The notes beneath the pieces are model-generated. The model was not told the origin of the DNA and made no database searches. It was given only the letters and a program-made list of their open reading frames with translations. Of a stretch of DNA of 64,000 bases, positions 1 through 8,010 are shown piece after piece. The DNA is taken from assembly GCF_001513955.1 (NCBI RefSeq), contig NZ_KQ948147.1:752897-816896 (forward strand), written 5' to 3'. Source of the stretch: Streptomyces pseudovenezuelae (GTDB lineage: Bacteria > Actinomycetota > Actinomycetes > Streptomycetales > Streptomycetaceae). Each line of letters opens with the position of its first letter. Position 1 is the first letter of the stretch. The translations under genes were made by a program, and so were the position numbers.

Positions 1-378
1 CAGCACGAGGAGGACGGCCACCAGGACGATCGCCTCGACGGGCAGCCGGAAGAACGACCGCAGGTTCATGTGGTCGAGCCGGTTCGGGAAGAGCAGCACG
101 AGCAGCACCAGAAGACCGGCCAGCACGCTCGTCCCCACGGACACACCACGGGCCGTACGGGGGAAGCGGCGGCGCCAGCCGAACCAGCCCGGGCGCGGGG
201 AACCACTCGGCGGGGGAGTGGCCTGGTCACCGGTCTCCGAGGTTTCCGAGGTCTCCGTCTTCCCGGGCTCCCCTGTGGCCTCTTCCGTCGCGTCCGCCCC
301 CGTCGCACCCCCACCGTCCGTGTCCTTCTCGCCCCCAGTGATGTCCGGCAGTTGACGAGAGCGAGTGAAGAGTGACAC
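1..378 (-). CDS. Membrane protein, N-terminal 126 residues (cut by window edge)
   Basis: The frame opens at a GTG (378-376) preceded by GGAAGGA about 8 nt upstream and stays open to the window edge. The first 60 or so residues are hydrophilic and rich in Thr, Glu and Gly. A basic WRRRFP stretch follows, then two hydrophobic helices separated by a PNRLDHMNLRSFFRLP loop. This layout (acidic cytoplasmic tail, helix, PNRL loop, helix) resembles the N-terminus of actinobacterial membrane-anchored sulfatase-like proteins, but the catalytic part lies outside the window, so the function is not assigned. It is transcribed in the same direction as the acyl-CoA ligase that ends at 524; the 145-bp gap shows no clear terminator. 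Confidence 0.6.
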   Translation of the reverse strand, partial: MSLFTRSRQLPDITGGEKDTDGGGATGADATEEATGEPGKTETSETSETGDQATPPPSGSPRPGWFGWRRRFPRTARGVSVGTSVLAGLLVLLVLLFPNRLDHMNLRSFFRLPVEAIVLVAVLLVL

Positions 379-523
379 CCGGTGGTCCTTCCGTGCGGTC
401 TTGCTGTGACGTGCGGTCCTGCCGCGACGGCATGACGAACAGGGCCCGCTGACCGAGCCTGCCCTCACCAGTACGGTCGCACGTCACGTTCGGTTCAATC
501 GCACGGGGCCCCGGAACGGACGG

Positions 524-2137
524 TCACCCGTCGGCCGCCACCGCCACCTTCTGCGCCCAGCGGTAGTCCGCCTTGCCGCTCGGCGACCGCCGGATGGACT
601 CCGCGATCACCAGCTGGCGCGGCACCTTGTAGCCCGCGAGCCGTGCCCGGCAGTGCGTCTGGAGGTCGTCCAGGGACATCCGCCCCGCCCCCGCCCGCAA
701 CTGCACGACGGCCGCCACATGGTGCCCCCACTTCACGTCCGGCACTCCGGCGACGAGCGCGTCGTAGACGTCCGGATGTGCCTTGAGCGCCTGCTCGACC
801 TCCTCCGGGTACACCTTCTCGCCGCCCGTGTTGATGCACTGCGAGCCGCGCCCGAGGACGGTGACGACGCCCTCCTCGTCGACGGTCGCCATGTCGCCGA
901 GCAGCACCCACCGCTCACCGTCCTTCTCGAAGAAGGTGTCGGCGGTTTTCCCCTGGTCGTTGTAGTAGCCGAGCGGCACGTGGCCGCACTGCGCGACCCG
1001 GCCCACCTCGCCCACCGCGACGGGTTCGTGGGTCGCGGGGTCGACCACCTGGGTACGGGAGTTGACCCGCACGCGGAAGCCGCGCTCGGGGCCCGAGTCC
1101 TCCGTGGCCGTGCCGTTGAAGCCGGACTCGGAGGAGCCGAAGTTGTTGAGCAGCATGGCGCCCGGGACGAGCGCCCGGAACTGCCGGCTCACCGTGTCCG
1201 ACATGATCGCGCCCGAGGAGGACACGCTGAACACCGACGACATGTCGGTGCCCTTCATCGGACCCTGCAGCGCGTCGATGAGCGGCCGCAGCATCGCGTC
1301 GCCCACCAGCGACATGGCGCTCACCTTCTCCCGCTCGACGGTCCGCAGCACCTCCTCGGGCACGAACTTGCGGTGCAGTACGACCCGTTGGCCGAAGTTG
1401 AAGCCGATGAGGGCGGTCAGCGTCGAGGTGCCGTGCATCAGCGGGGGCGTGGGGAAGAAGGTGATCCCCGGCCCGCCCGCCGCGACCCGCTCGGCCAGCT
1501 CCTCGGGTCGCTTCACCGGCTCCCCGGTCGGAGCGCCCCCGCCGAGCCCCGAGAAGAACAGATCCTCCTGGCGCCACATCACGCCCTTGGGCATCCCGGT
1601 GGTGCCGCCGGTGTAGATGATGAACTGGTCGTCGGCCGACCGCCCCGGGAACCCGCGCTCGGGCGACCCGGAGGCCTCGGCGTCCGTGAAGTCCACCGCC
1701 GGCAGCCCGTTCGGCTCCGCCCGTCCGACCCGCACCAGGTGCCGCAGCCGTTGCGTGTGCGGCAGCGCGGCCGCCACCCGGTCCGTGAACTCGCCGTCGA
1801 AGACCAGCCCCACCAGATCCGCGTCCCGGTAGAGATAGACCAACTCCTCCTCGACATAGCGGTAGTTGACGTTCACCGGGACGATCCGCGCCTTCAGGCA
1901 CCCCAGCAGCGTCTGTACGTACTCCACCCCGTTGTAGAGATGCAGTCCGACGTGCTCACCGGCGCGTACTCCGCTGTCGAGGAGATGGTGGCCGATGCGA
2001 TCGGCGGCGGCGTCCAGTTCCGCGTACGTCAGCCGGCGCTCCGCACCCGTACCGGGAATGTCGAGGTACGCGAGCGCCTCACGGTCCGGCACCACGTCGA
2101 CGACCGACTCGAACAGGTCGGCAAGGTTGTACTCCAC
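524..2137 (-). CDS. FadD19-like acyl-CoA synthetase
   Basis: 537 residues, ANL superfamily. It should activate a carboxylic acid to its CoA thioester through an acyl-adenylate. The P-loop motif YTGGTTGMPKG sits at about 175-185, followed by MWRQED. C-terminal GDMA, GRGS, NTGGEKVYPEEVE and the catalytic lysine region SPSGKADYRW are all present. The MWR..ED, GDAM.RPL and SSESGF segments match mycobacterial FadD19, a steroid/branched-side-chain CoA ligase, better than generic FadDs. The start is GTG at 2137 because AGGAGG lies 4 nt upstream; the frame runs much further upstream, but that part reads through the hydratase on the other strand. It diverges from the EchA19-like gene. The natural substrate is inferred, not shown. 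Confidence 0.88.
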   Translation of the reverse strand: MEYNLADLFESVVDVVPDREALAYLDIPGTGAERRLTYAELDAAADRIGHHLLDSGVRAGEHVGLHLYNGVEYVQTLLGCLKARIVPVNVNYRYVEEELVYLYRDADLVGLVFDGEFTDRVAAALPHTQRLRHLVRVGRAEPNGLPAVDFTDAEASGSPERGFPGRSADDQFIIYTGGTTGMPKGVMWRQEDLFFSGLGGGAPTGEPVKRPEELAERVAAGGPGITFFPTPPLMHGTSTLTALIGFNFGQRVVLHRKFVPEEVLRTVEREKVSAMSLVGDAMLRPLIDALQGPMKGTDMSSVFSVSSSGAIMSDTVSRQFRALVPGAMLLNNFGSSESGFNGTATEDSGPERGFRVRVNSRTQVVDPATHEPVAVGEVGRVAQCGHVPLGYYNDQGKTADTFFEKDGERWVLLGDMATVDEEGVVTVLGRGSQCINTGGEKVYPEEVEQALKAHPDVYDALVAGVPDVKWGHHVAAVVQLRAGAGRMSLDDLQTHCRARLAGYKVPRQLVIAESIRRSPSGKADYRWAQKVAVAADG

Positions 2138-2232
2138 CGTTCCTCCTGAACTGGTCCCGGCCCGGCTCTGTGACGGTTCGCCGGTCATCAGAGCAAAGGG
2201 CGGCGTGACTGTGAAGGGTTCGCGCGAAGAAA

Positions 2233-2249
2233 TCTGACTGTCTGTCAGA
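2233..2249. promoter_or_regulatory. Palindromic operator between divergent fadD and echA arms
   Basis: TCTGAC-TGTCT-GTCAGA is a perfect inverted repeat with 6-bp arms and a 5-bp centre. It sits in the 177-bp divergent intergenic region in a locally AT-richer patch, about 95 bp from the fadD start and 65 bp from the echA start. Size and placement fit a TetR-type repressor site serving both arms. It does not fit the KstR consensus built on AAC..GTT. No regulator gene is adjacent. Confidence 0.5.
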
Positions 2250-2314
2250 AAACCCTTGAAGTGCACCGGCGCCTCCTGCAACCTGTTCTCGTTCCGGCAG
2301 AGGGGAGAGGGTCG

Positions 2315-3115
2315 ATGGGTGGGACGGAACACCTCGACATCCAGCGCGAGGGCGCCACACTGGTGCTCACGCTCAACAGGCCGGAGGCGAAGAACGCGCT
2401 CTCGTTGCCGATGCTGGTCGGCCTGTACGACGGCTGGGTGGAGGCGGACGCGGACGACTCGATCCGCTCGGTCGTCTTCACCGGCGCGGGCGACTCGTTC
2501 TGCGCCGGCATGGATCTCAAGGCCCTCGCCGGCCGGAGTACCGGTGGCGAGCGGTACCGGGACCGGCTGAGTGCCGACCCCGACCTGCACTGGAAGGCGA
2601 TGCTGCGCCATCACCGCCCCCGCAAACCGGTGATCGCGGCCGTCGAGGGGTACTGCGTCGCGGGCGGCACGGAGATGCTCCAGGGCACCGACATCCGGGT
2701 CGCCGGCGAGTCCGCCACCTTCGGCCTCTTCGAGGTGAAGCGCGGCCTGTTCCCGATCGGCGGCTCCACGGTCCGGCTGCAACGCCAGATCCCGCGTACC
2801 CACGCGCTGGAGATGCTGCTCACCGGACGCCCGTACACCGCGCGCGAGGCCGCCGACATCGGCCTGGTCGGGCACGTCGTCCCCGACGGAACGGCACTCG
2901 ACAAGGCCCTGGAGATCGCCGAACTGATCAACGCCTGCGGCCCCTTGGCCGTGGAGGCGGTGAAGGCGTCGGTCTACGAGAGTGCCGAGATGACCGAGAC
3001 CGAGGGCCTGGCCGCCGAACTCAAGCGCGGCTGGCCGATCTTCGACACCGCCGACGCGAAGGAAGGCGCCCGCGCCTTCGCGGAGAAGCGGCCGCCCGAC
3101 TTCAAACGCGCCTAG
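2315..3115 (+). CDS. EchA19-like enoyl-CoA hydratase
   Basis: 266-residue crotonase-fold protein expected to hydrate a 2-enoyl-CoA. The oxyanion-hole segment SFCAGMDL is at 61-68. Both catalytic acids of true hydratases are in place: Glu120 in GGTE and Glu140 in FGLFEVKRG. Length and sequence (VAGGTEMLQGTDIRVAGESA) resemble mycobacterial EchA19, which acts on steroid enoyl-CoAs and lies divergent to fadD19 there, as here. ATG 2315 is preferred over the in-frame upstream ATG at 2261 because GAGAGGG precedes it and homologues begin at this point. It is the first gene of a plus-strand run of four closely packed genes. Confidence 0.87.
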   Translation: MGGTEHLDIQREGATLVLTLNRPEAKNALSLPMLVGLYDGWVEADADDSIRSVVFTGAGDSFCAGMDLKALAGRSTGGERYRDRLSADPDLHWKAMLRHHRPRKPVIAAVEGYCVAGGTEMLQGTDIRVAGESATFGLFEVKRGLFPIGGSTVRLQRQIPRTHALEMLLTGRPYTAREAADIGLVGHVVPDGTALDKALEIAELINACGPLAVEAVKASVYESAEMTETEGLAAELKRGWPIFDTADAKEGARAFAEKRPPDFKRA

Positions 3116-3128
3116 CGAGGGAGCCCCC

Positions 3129-4070
3129 GTGCCCGAAGTCCTCAAAGCCCCCCTGGCCGTCGAATTCCCCTTCACCCGCTCCCTCAGCCCCGTCCAGAGC
3201 GCTTTCCTGACCGGACTGCGGGAACGCGTGATCCTCGGGGTCAGGACCCGCGACGGCCGCACCCTGGTCCCGCCAGTCGAGTACGACCCGGTCACCGCCG
3301 AGGAGATCGGCGAGCTCGTCCACGTCGGTGTCACCGGCACCGTGACCACCTGGGCCTGGAACCACGCGCCCCGCCGTGGCCAGCCGCTGGACACGCCCTT
3401 CGCCTGGGTCCTGGTGAAGCTCGACCACGCCGACACCGCCCTGCTGCACGCCCTCGACGCTCCCGGTCCCGACGCCGTCCGCACCGGCATGCGCGTCCGC
3501 GTCCGGTGGGCCGAGGAACGCACCGGCGCCATCACGGACATCGCCTGCTTCGAGCCGTACGACGGGCGGGACTCCGAAGTCACCGTCAACGCGGGCGAGT
3601 TCGAGGACCCGGTGCACGGGATCGTTGCCCAGGCCCGTCTCGACTACACCTACTCGCCGGGCCGCGCCCAGACCGCCTACATCAACGCCCTCGCCGAACG
3701 CCGGGCCGTCGGCGAGCGCTGCCCGTCCTGCCGCAAGGTGTACGTGCCGCCGAGGGGTGCCTGCCCCACCTGCGGTGTCGCCACGGCGGAACAGGTGGAG
3801 GTGGGCCCGAGCGGCACGGTCACGACCTTCTGCATCGTCAACATCAAGGCGAAGAACCTCGACATCGAAGTGCCGTACGTCTACGCCCACATCGCCCTGG
3901 ACGGGGCCGACCTCGCGCTGCACGGCCGGATCGGCGGCATCCCGTACGACCAGGTGCGCATGGGCCTCAGGGTCGAGCCGGTGTGGACCGAGGGCGGCGG
4001 TTACCCGGACCACTACCGGCCCACCGGCGAACCCGACGCGGAGTACGACACCTACAAGGAGCTGCTGTGA
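3129..4070 (+). CDS. Tandem OB-fold (DUF35) acyl-CoA-binding protein
   Basis: 313 residues with two rubredoxin-like zinc ribbon/OB-fold units. The N-terminal unit (about 20-150) has lost its cysteines. The C-terminal unit keeps a four-Cys ribbon (Cys198, 201, 212, 215; CPSC...CPTC) followed by the OB strand region. DUF35 proteins of this type partner thiolase-like or MaoC-like enzymes in steroid and CoA-thioester catabolism. The length and position immediately before two thiolase-fold genes match Rv3521 of M. tuberculosis. GTG start at 3129 with GGGAG 5 nt upstream, 13 bp after the hydratase stop. The stop overlaps the next start by 4 bp (GTGA), so translation is probably coupled. No catalytic role is claimed. 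Confidence 0.82.
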   Translation: MPEVLKAPLAVEFPFTRSLSPVQSAFLTGLRERVILGVRTRDGRTLVPPVEYDPVTAEEIGELVHVGVTGTVTTWAWNHAPRRGQPLDTPFAWVLVKLDHADTALLHALDAPGPDAVRTGMRVRVRWAEERTGAITDIACFEPYDGRDSEVTVNAGEFEDPVHGIVAQARLDYTYSPGRAQTAYINALAERRAVGERCPSCRKVYVPPRGACPTCGVATAEQVEVGPSGTVTTFCIVNIKAKNLDIEVPYVYAHIALDGADLALHGRIGGIPYDQVRMGLRVEPVWTEGGGYPDHYRPTGEPDAEYDTYKELL

Positions 4071-5110
4071 CCCGTGACATCGCGGTCGTCGCCTTCGCCC
4101 AGTGCGACACCCGGCGCTCCACCGAGGAACTGTCCGAGGTGGAGATGCTCATGCCGGTCCTGCACGACGTCCTCGCGCAGACCGGCCTGAAGACCGCCGA
4201 CATCGGCTTCACCTGCTCCGGTTCCTGCGACTACCTCGCGGGGCGGGCCTTCTCCTTCACCCTCGCCCTCGACGGCGTGGGCGCCTGGCCGCCCATCTCC
4301 GAGTCGCACGTCGAGACGGACGGGGCGTGGGCGCTGTACGAGGCGTGGACCAAGCTGCTGTCCGGGGACGCCGACACCGCTCTGGTGTACTCCTACGGCA
4401 AGTCCTCGCCCGGCTCCCTCCGGGACGTCCTCACCCGGCAGCTCGACCCGTACTACGTCGCCCCGCTGTGGCCCGACTCCGTCGCGCTGGCCGCCCTCCA
4501 GGCCCAGGCGCTCATCGACGCGGGCGACACCGACGAGCGCGAGCTGGCGGCGATCGGCGCCCGCAGCCGCGCCACCGACAACCCGCGCGCACAGCTCAAA
4601 GGCCCCGTACCGCAAGGGGATTACCTGGTACGACCGCTGCGCACCGGGGACTGCCCGCCCATCGGTGACGGGGCCGCCGCCGTCGTCCTGGCGGCGGGGG
4701 AGCGGGCCAGGGAACTGTGCGAGCGCCCCGCCTGGATCCGCGGCATCGACCACCGCATCGAGGCGCACTCGCTCGGTGTCCGCGACCTGACCGACTCGCC
4801 CTCCACCCGGCTGGCCGCCGAGCGGGCCGGAGCCTTCGAACGGCCCGTCGACACCGCCGAGCTGCACGCGCCGTTCACCTCGCAGGAGGTCGTCCTGCGC
4901 AAGGCCCTGCGGCTCGACGACGCCACGCGGATCAACCCGTCCGGCGGGGCCCTCGCCGCCAACCCGATGATGGCCGCCGGGCTCGCCCGCATCGGCGAGG
5001 CCGCCGCCCGCATCCACCGGGGCGAGTCCGACCGCGCCCTCGCCCACGCCACCTCCGGGCCCTGTCTCCAGCAGAACCTGGTCGCCGTACTCGAAGGGGA
5101 TCCCCGATGA
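4067..5110 (+). CDS. Thiolase-fold lipid-transfer protein (Ltp4-like)
   Basis: 347 residues; starts on a GTG inside the preceding stop codon (GTGA overlap). It is thiolase-like with the C-terminal INPSGGALAANPMMAAGLARI region and a final HATSGPCLQQN segment. The first thiolase active-site cysteine is not present: the aligned segment reads ESHVETDGAWALYEAW. Members of the Ltp/SCP-x group without the nucleophilic Cys act as retro-aldolases on steroid side chains rather than as thiolases. Size and order (OB-fold, this gene, then a longer thiolase-fold gene) reproduce Rv3521-Rv3522-Rv3523. The exact substrate is inferred. Confidence 0.8.
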   Translation: MTRDIAVVAFAQCDTRRSTEELSEVEMLMPVLHDVLAQTGLKTADIGFTCSGSCDYLAGRAFSFTLALDGVGAWPPISESHVETDGAWALYEAWTKLLSGDADTALVYSYGKSSPGSLRDVLTRQLDPYYVAPLWPDSVALAALQAQALIDAGDTDERELAAIGARSRATDNPRAQLKGPVPQGDYLVRPLRTGDCPPIGDGAAAVVLAAGERARELCERPAWIRGIDHRIEAHSLGVRDLTDSPSTRLAAERAGAFERPVDTAELHAPFTSQEVVLRKALRLDDATRINPSGGALAANPMMAAGLARIGEAAARIHRGESDRALAHATSGPCLQQNLVAVLEGDPR

Positions 5111-6273
5111 GCAAGGAGCCCGTGGCCGTCGTAGGCATCGGCCAGACCAAGCACGTCGCGGCGCGCCGGGACGTGTCGATCGCCGGGCTCGTCCGCGAGG
5201 CGGCCGTACGGGCGCTTGAGGACGCCGAGTTGGCCTGGGCCGACATCGACGCCGTGGTGATCGGCAAGGCGCCCGACTTCTTCGAGGGCGTCATGATGCC
5301 GGAGCTGTACCTGGCCGACGCGCTCGGCGCGGTGGGCAAGCCGATGCTGCGGGTGCACACGGCGGGCAGCGTCGGCGGCTCCACGGCACTGGTCGCCGCG
5401 AACCTGGTGGCGGCCCGGGTGCACGCCACCGTCCTCACCCTCGCCTTCGAGAAGCAGTCCGAGTCCAACGCCATGTGGGGGCTGTCCCTGCCCATCCCCT
5501 TCCAGCAGCCCCTGCTGGCCGGGGCCGGCGGTTTCTTCGCCCCGCACGTGCGCGCCTACATGCGGCGCACCGGTGCGCCCGACACGGTCGGCTCCCTGGT
5601 GGCGTACAAGGACCGTCGCAACGCGCTCAAGAACCCGTACGCGCATCTGCACGAGCACGACATCACCCTGGAGAAGGTCCAGGCCTCGCCCATGCTCTGG
5701 GACCCGATCCGCTACTCGGAGACCTGCCCCTCCTCCGACGGCGCCTGCGCCATGGTGCTCACCGACCGGGCCGGAGCCGCGCGGGCGCCCCGGCCGCCGG
5801 CCTGGATGCTGGGCGGCGCCATGCGCAGCGAACCCACGCTCTTCGCGGGCAAGGACGCCGTGTCGCCGCAGGCCGGCAAGGACTGCGCGGCCGACGTGTA
5901 CCGGCAGGCGGGGATCGCCGACCCGCGCCGGGACATCGACGCCGTCGAGATGTACGTGCCGTTCTCCTGGTACGAGCCCATGTGGCTGGAGAACCTCGGC
6001 TTCGCCGACGAGGGCGAGGGCTGGAAGCTCACCGAGGCCGGGGTCACCGAGCTGGACGGGGACCTCCCCGTCAACATGTCGGGCGGCGTGCTGTCCACCA
6101 ATCCGATCGGCGCCTCCGGCATGATCCGCTTCGCCGAGGCCGCCCTCCAGGCCCGCGGACAGGCCGGGGAACACCAGGTCGACGGCGCCCGCAAGGTGCT
6201 CGGGCACGCCTACGGCGGCGGCTCCCAGTTCTTCTCCATGTGGCTCGTGGGGTCTGAGCCCCCTGATGGGTGA
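5107..6273 (+). CDS. Thiolase-fold lipid-transfer protein (Ltp3-like)
   Basis: 388 residues starting at ATG 5107, overlapping the previous stop by 4 bp (ATGA). It opens with VAVVGIGQTKHVAARRDVS, typical of SCP-x thiolases. The nucleophile region reads HTAGSVGGSTAL, where a true thiolase would have Cys at the Ser position. The C-terminal HxGGxxxxNP-type region reads NMSGGVLSTNPIGASGMIRFAEAALQ. Loss of the Cys fits the aldolase-type Ltp proteins that cleave C24-branched sterol side chains in Rhodococcus and Mycobacterium (Ltp3/Ltp4). It is probably the last gene of the fadD/echA divergon; the next gene is 96 bp away with its own RBS and an unrelated function. Confidence 0.82.
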   Translation: MSKEPVAVVGIGQTKHVAARRDVSIAGLVREAAVRALEDAELAWADIDAVVIGKAPDFFEGVMMPELYLADALGAVGKPMLRVHTAGSVGGSTALVAANLVAARVHATVLTLAFEKQSESNAMWGLSLPIPFQQPLLAGAGGFFAPHVRAYMRRTGAPDTVGSLVAYKDRRNALKNPYAHLHEHDITLEKVQASPMLWDPIRYSETCPSSDGACAMVLTDRAGAARAPRPPAWMLGGAMRSEPTLFAGKDAVSPQAGKDCAADVYRQAGIADPRRDIDAVEMYVPFSWYEPMWLENLGFADEGEGWKLTEAGVTELDGDLPVNMSGGVLSTNPIGASGMIRFAEAALQARGQAGEHQVDGARKVLGHAYGGGSQFFSMWLVGSEPPDG

Positions 6274-6368
6274 ACCGACTCCCGAAAGGTCCCTCTCACG
6301 TGGCCTGTCGGCGGTCGGAGTCGATCGCTAGGCTGGCCGCGGACGAAGCAATCGGGAGGAGCACGGAC

Positions 6369-6611
6369 GTGGCCGAGACCACCATCCAGCAGCAGCCGCT
6401 CATGGGCTGGGAGAAGCCGGAGCTGGACCTGAGCAACGCCGACTGGCACTCGAGCAGCCGCGGTCGGGGGGATGTCCAGATCGCCTTCGTCGAGGGGTTC
6501 ATCGCGATGCGCAACAGCGGCCGCCCGGAGAGCCCTTCCTTGATCTTTACCCCCGCGGAGTGGGGCGCGTTCGTGTCAGGGGCGCGGGAAGGAGAGTTCG
6601 ACCTCACCTGA
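6369..6611 (+). CDS. DUF397 protein (orphan)
   Basis: 80 residues from GTG 6369, with GGGAGGAG about 8 nt upstream. The frame extends upstream, but the RBS and family length favour this start. It contains the DUF397 signature: a DLSNADWHSSS opening, a VEVAF-like strand (DVQIAFVEGFIAMRNSG) and a closing FTPAEWGAFVSGAREGEFDL. DUF397 proteins usually sit beside a helix-turn-helix (BldB-type or DUF5753) regulator; none is adjacent here. A weak CTCACC-TGAG-GGTGAG hairpin spans the stop codon (6602-6617). Confidence 0.85.
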   Translation: MAETTIQQQPLMGWEKPELDLSNADWHSSSRGRGDVQIAFVEGFIAMRNSGRPESPSLIFTPAEWGAFVSGAREGEFDLT

Positions 6612-6763
6612 GGGTGAGAACAGAGAGGGCGTAACCGACGGGCCGATCCGGCGGTGTTCCTTCCGTTTTTCCGGACACGCGACCTTGAGCACCTTCCCTG
6701 GGCCGACGCCTGAGCGAGGCTGACCCCCAGGAAGGGGAGGTCGTTTCCGGAAGTGAGGAACAC

Positions 6764-7684
6764 ATGAGCACCCTGCCGGTGATCGCCGCGGTGGACGGTT
6801 CGGACGACAGCCTGCGCGCCCTGGACCTGGCGCTCGACGAGGCCCGTCGCCGGGAGGCGCCGCTGCGGGTGGTGCACGTACGGCAGTACGCCGCCTGGGC
6901 CCGGCCCGACGTCTTTCTCGCCGGTGCCGCCGACGCGGACGACGATCCCGTCCTCGACCGGGTACGGACCTACCTGGAGGACCGGCCCGACCGGCCGCGG
7001 ACGGAGTACCGCGGCGTCGAGGGCGCACCCGGTGCCGTGCTGCCCGAACTGGGCTCCACGGCCCAGCTCCTGGTGCTCGGCTCCCGGGGCCGCGGCGGCT
7101 TCGCCAGTCTGCTGCTCGGCTCCAACGGCATGGCCGCCGCCCGTGACGCCGAGTGCCCCGTGATCGTGGTGCCCCGCCCCGGGCGCGAGGTCGAAGGCGA
7201 GGCGCCTGCCGGCCCAGGCCCGCGCGTGGTCGTCGGCCTGCACGTCGACAGCCCCGACGACGCCACCCTCGACTTCGCCTTCACCGAGGCCGCCCTGCGC
7301 GGCGCCCGCCTCCAGGTGGTCGCCGCCTACCAGTGGCCCCTGCGCAGCTGGGCGGTACCGGCCGAGCTGGTCCCGACGATGATCGACCAGGACGCCGTGG
7401 CGAACGAGACCCGCGCCCTCGCCGAGGGCTTCCTCGCCCCGCACGCCACCCGCCACCCCGGGGTCGTCGCCGAGCCGTACGTCCCCGCGGGCGGCGCGGC
7501 CGGCCACCTGGTCGCCGCCTCCCAGGGCGCCGACCTGGTCGTCGTCGGCCGGCATCGCCGCCGCCTGACGGCGCCGGCCCGCATCCTGGGGTCCGTCACC
7601 CAGGCCGTCCTGCTGCACGCGGCGAGTCCGGTGGCGGTGGTTCCGCCGGGGGCGGTGGAGCCGCAGGACTTGCCGGAGGAGTGA
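6764..7684 (+). CDS. Tandem universal stress protein
   Basis: 306 residues with two UspA domains (about 3-143 and 155-300). Each carries the ATP-binding loop G-x2-G-x9-G-S/T: GSRGRGGFASLLLGSNG in the first and GRHRRRLTAPARILGSVT in the second. Domain 1 opens with VIAAVDGSDDS and domain 2 with VVVGLHVDSPDD. USPs of this class bind ATP and are induced by dormancy or stress. ATG with GAGGA 5 nt upstream. The last 58 codons are repeated just downstream (see the 7511-7932 repeat), so the true 3' end is the first stop at 7684. Confidence 0.9.
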   Translation: MSTLPVIAAVDGSDDSLRALDLALDEARRREAPLRVVHVRQYAAWARPDVFLAGAADADDDPVLDRVRTYLEDRPDRPRTEYRGVEGAPGAVLPELGSTAQLLVLGSRGRGGFASLLLGSNGMAAARDAECPVIVVPRPGREVEGEAPAGPGPRVVVGLHVDSPDDATLDFAFTEAALRGARLQVVAAYQWPLRSWAVPAELVPTMIDQDAVANETRALAEGFLAPHATRHPGVVAEPYVPAGGAAGHLVAASQGADLVVVGRHRRRLTAPARILGSVTQAVLLHAASPVAVVPPGAVEPQDLPEE

Positions 7685-7932
7685 GGTCGACCGGGAGTCG
7701 GGCCGGTGGCGGGGGCGGCTGTATGTGGTCGCGGCCTCCCAGGGCGCCGATCTGGTCGTCGTCGGCCGGCATCGCCGCCGCCTGACGGTGCCGGCCCGCA
7801 TCCTGGGGTCCGTCACCCAGGCCGTCCTGCTGCACGCGGCGAGTCCGGTGGCGGTGGTTCCGCCGGGGGCGGTGGAGCCGCAGGACTTGCCGGAGGAGTG
7901 AGGTCGACCGGGAGTCGGGCCGGTGGCGGGGG
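7511..7932 (+). repeat. Tandem duplication of usp 3' end (about 205 bp, period 217)
   Basis: Bases 7511-7715 recur at 7728-7932 with only a few substitutions; in the coding part they are mostly third-position, plus one Ala-to-Val change. The repeat covers the last 58 codons of the universal stress gene, its TGA and about 34 bp of downstream sequence. A third, shorter and degenerate copy of the end (GGAGTCGCAGGAGCTGCCGG) follows at about 7931. The near identity points to a recent event. Confidence 0.93.
7728..7901 (+). pseudogene. Detached copy of the usp C-terminus
   Basis: This frame encodes the last 57 residues of the second UspA domain (VAASQGADLVVVGRHRRR onward) and ends at its own TGA, but lacks the rest of the protein. 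The 217-bp period is not a multiple of three and the parental gene stops before it, so it cannot be read as an extension. No RBS or start was seen. It is treated as a non-coding leftover of the duplication. Confidence 0.75.
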
Positions 7933-7997
7933 AGTCGCAGGAGCTGCCGGAGGCGTGAGGGCCCGCGGGGGGCCCGGCCGGTGGCTGTGGTGGCGCC

Positions 7998-8003
7998 TAC
8001 CAT
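7998..8003 (+). promoter_or_regulatory. -10 element TACCAT for leaderless CGNR gene
   Basis: TACCAT ends 7 nt before ATG 8011, which places the expected transcription start on or beside the initiation codon. No Shine-Dalgarno sequence is present. The same TACCAT-to-ATG geometry occurs at 11717-11729. Confidence 0.45.
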
Positions 8004-8010
8004 CAGCCGT

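Noticed and set aside
2233..2249. Reading the palindrome as a KstR or KstR2 box
   Set aside because: The arms TCTGAC/GTCAGA lack the AAC..GTT core and the centre is odd-length; only a generic TetR-type site is supported.
2138..3589. N-terminal extension of the acyl-CoA ligase frame (about 480 extra codons)
   Set aside because: It crosses the hydratase and OB-fold genes on the opposite strand. A GTG with AGGAGG at 2137 and family length set the true start.
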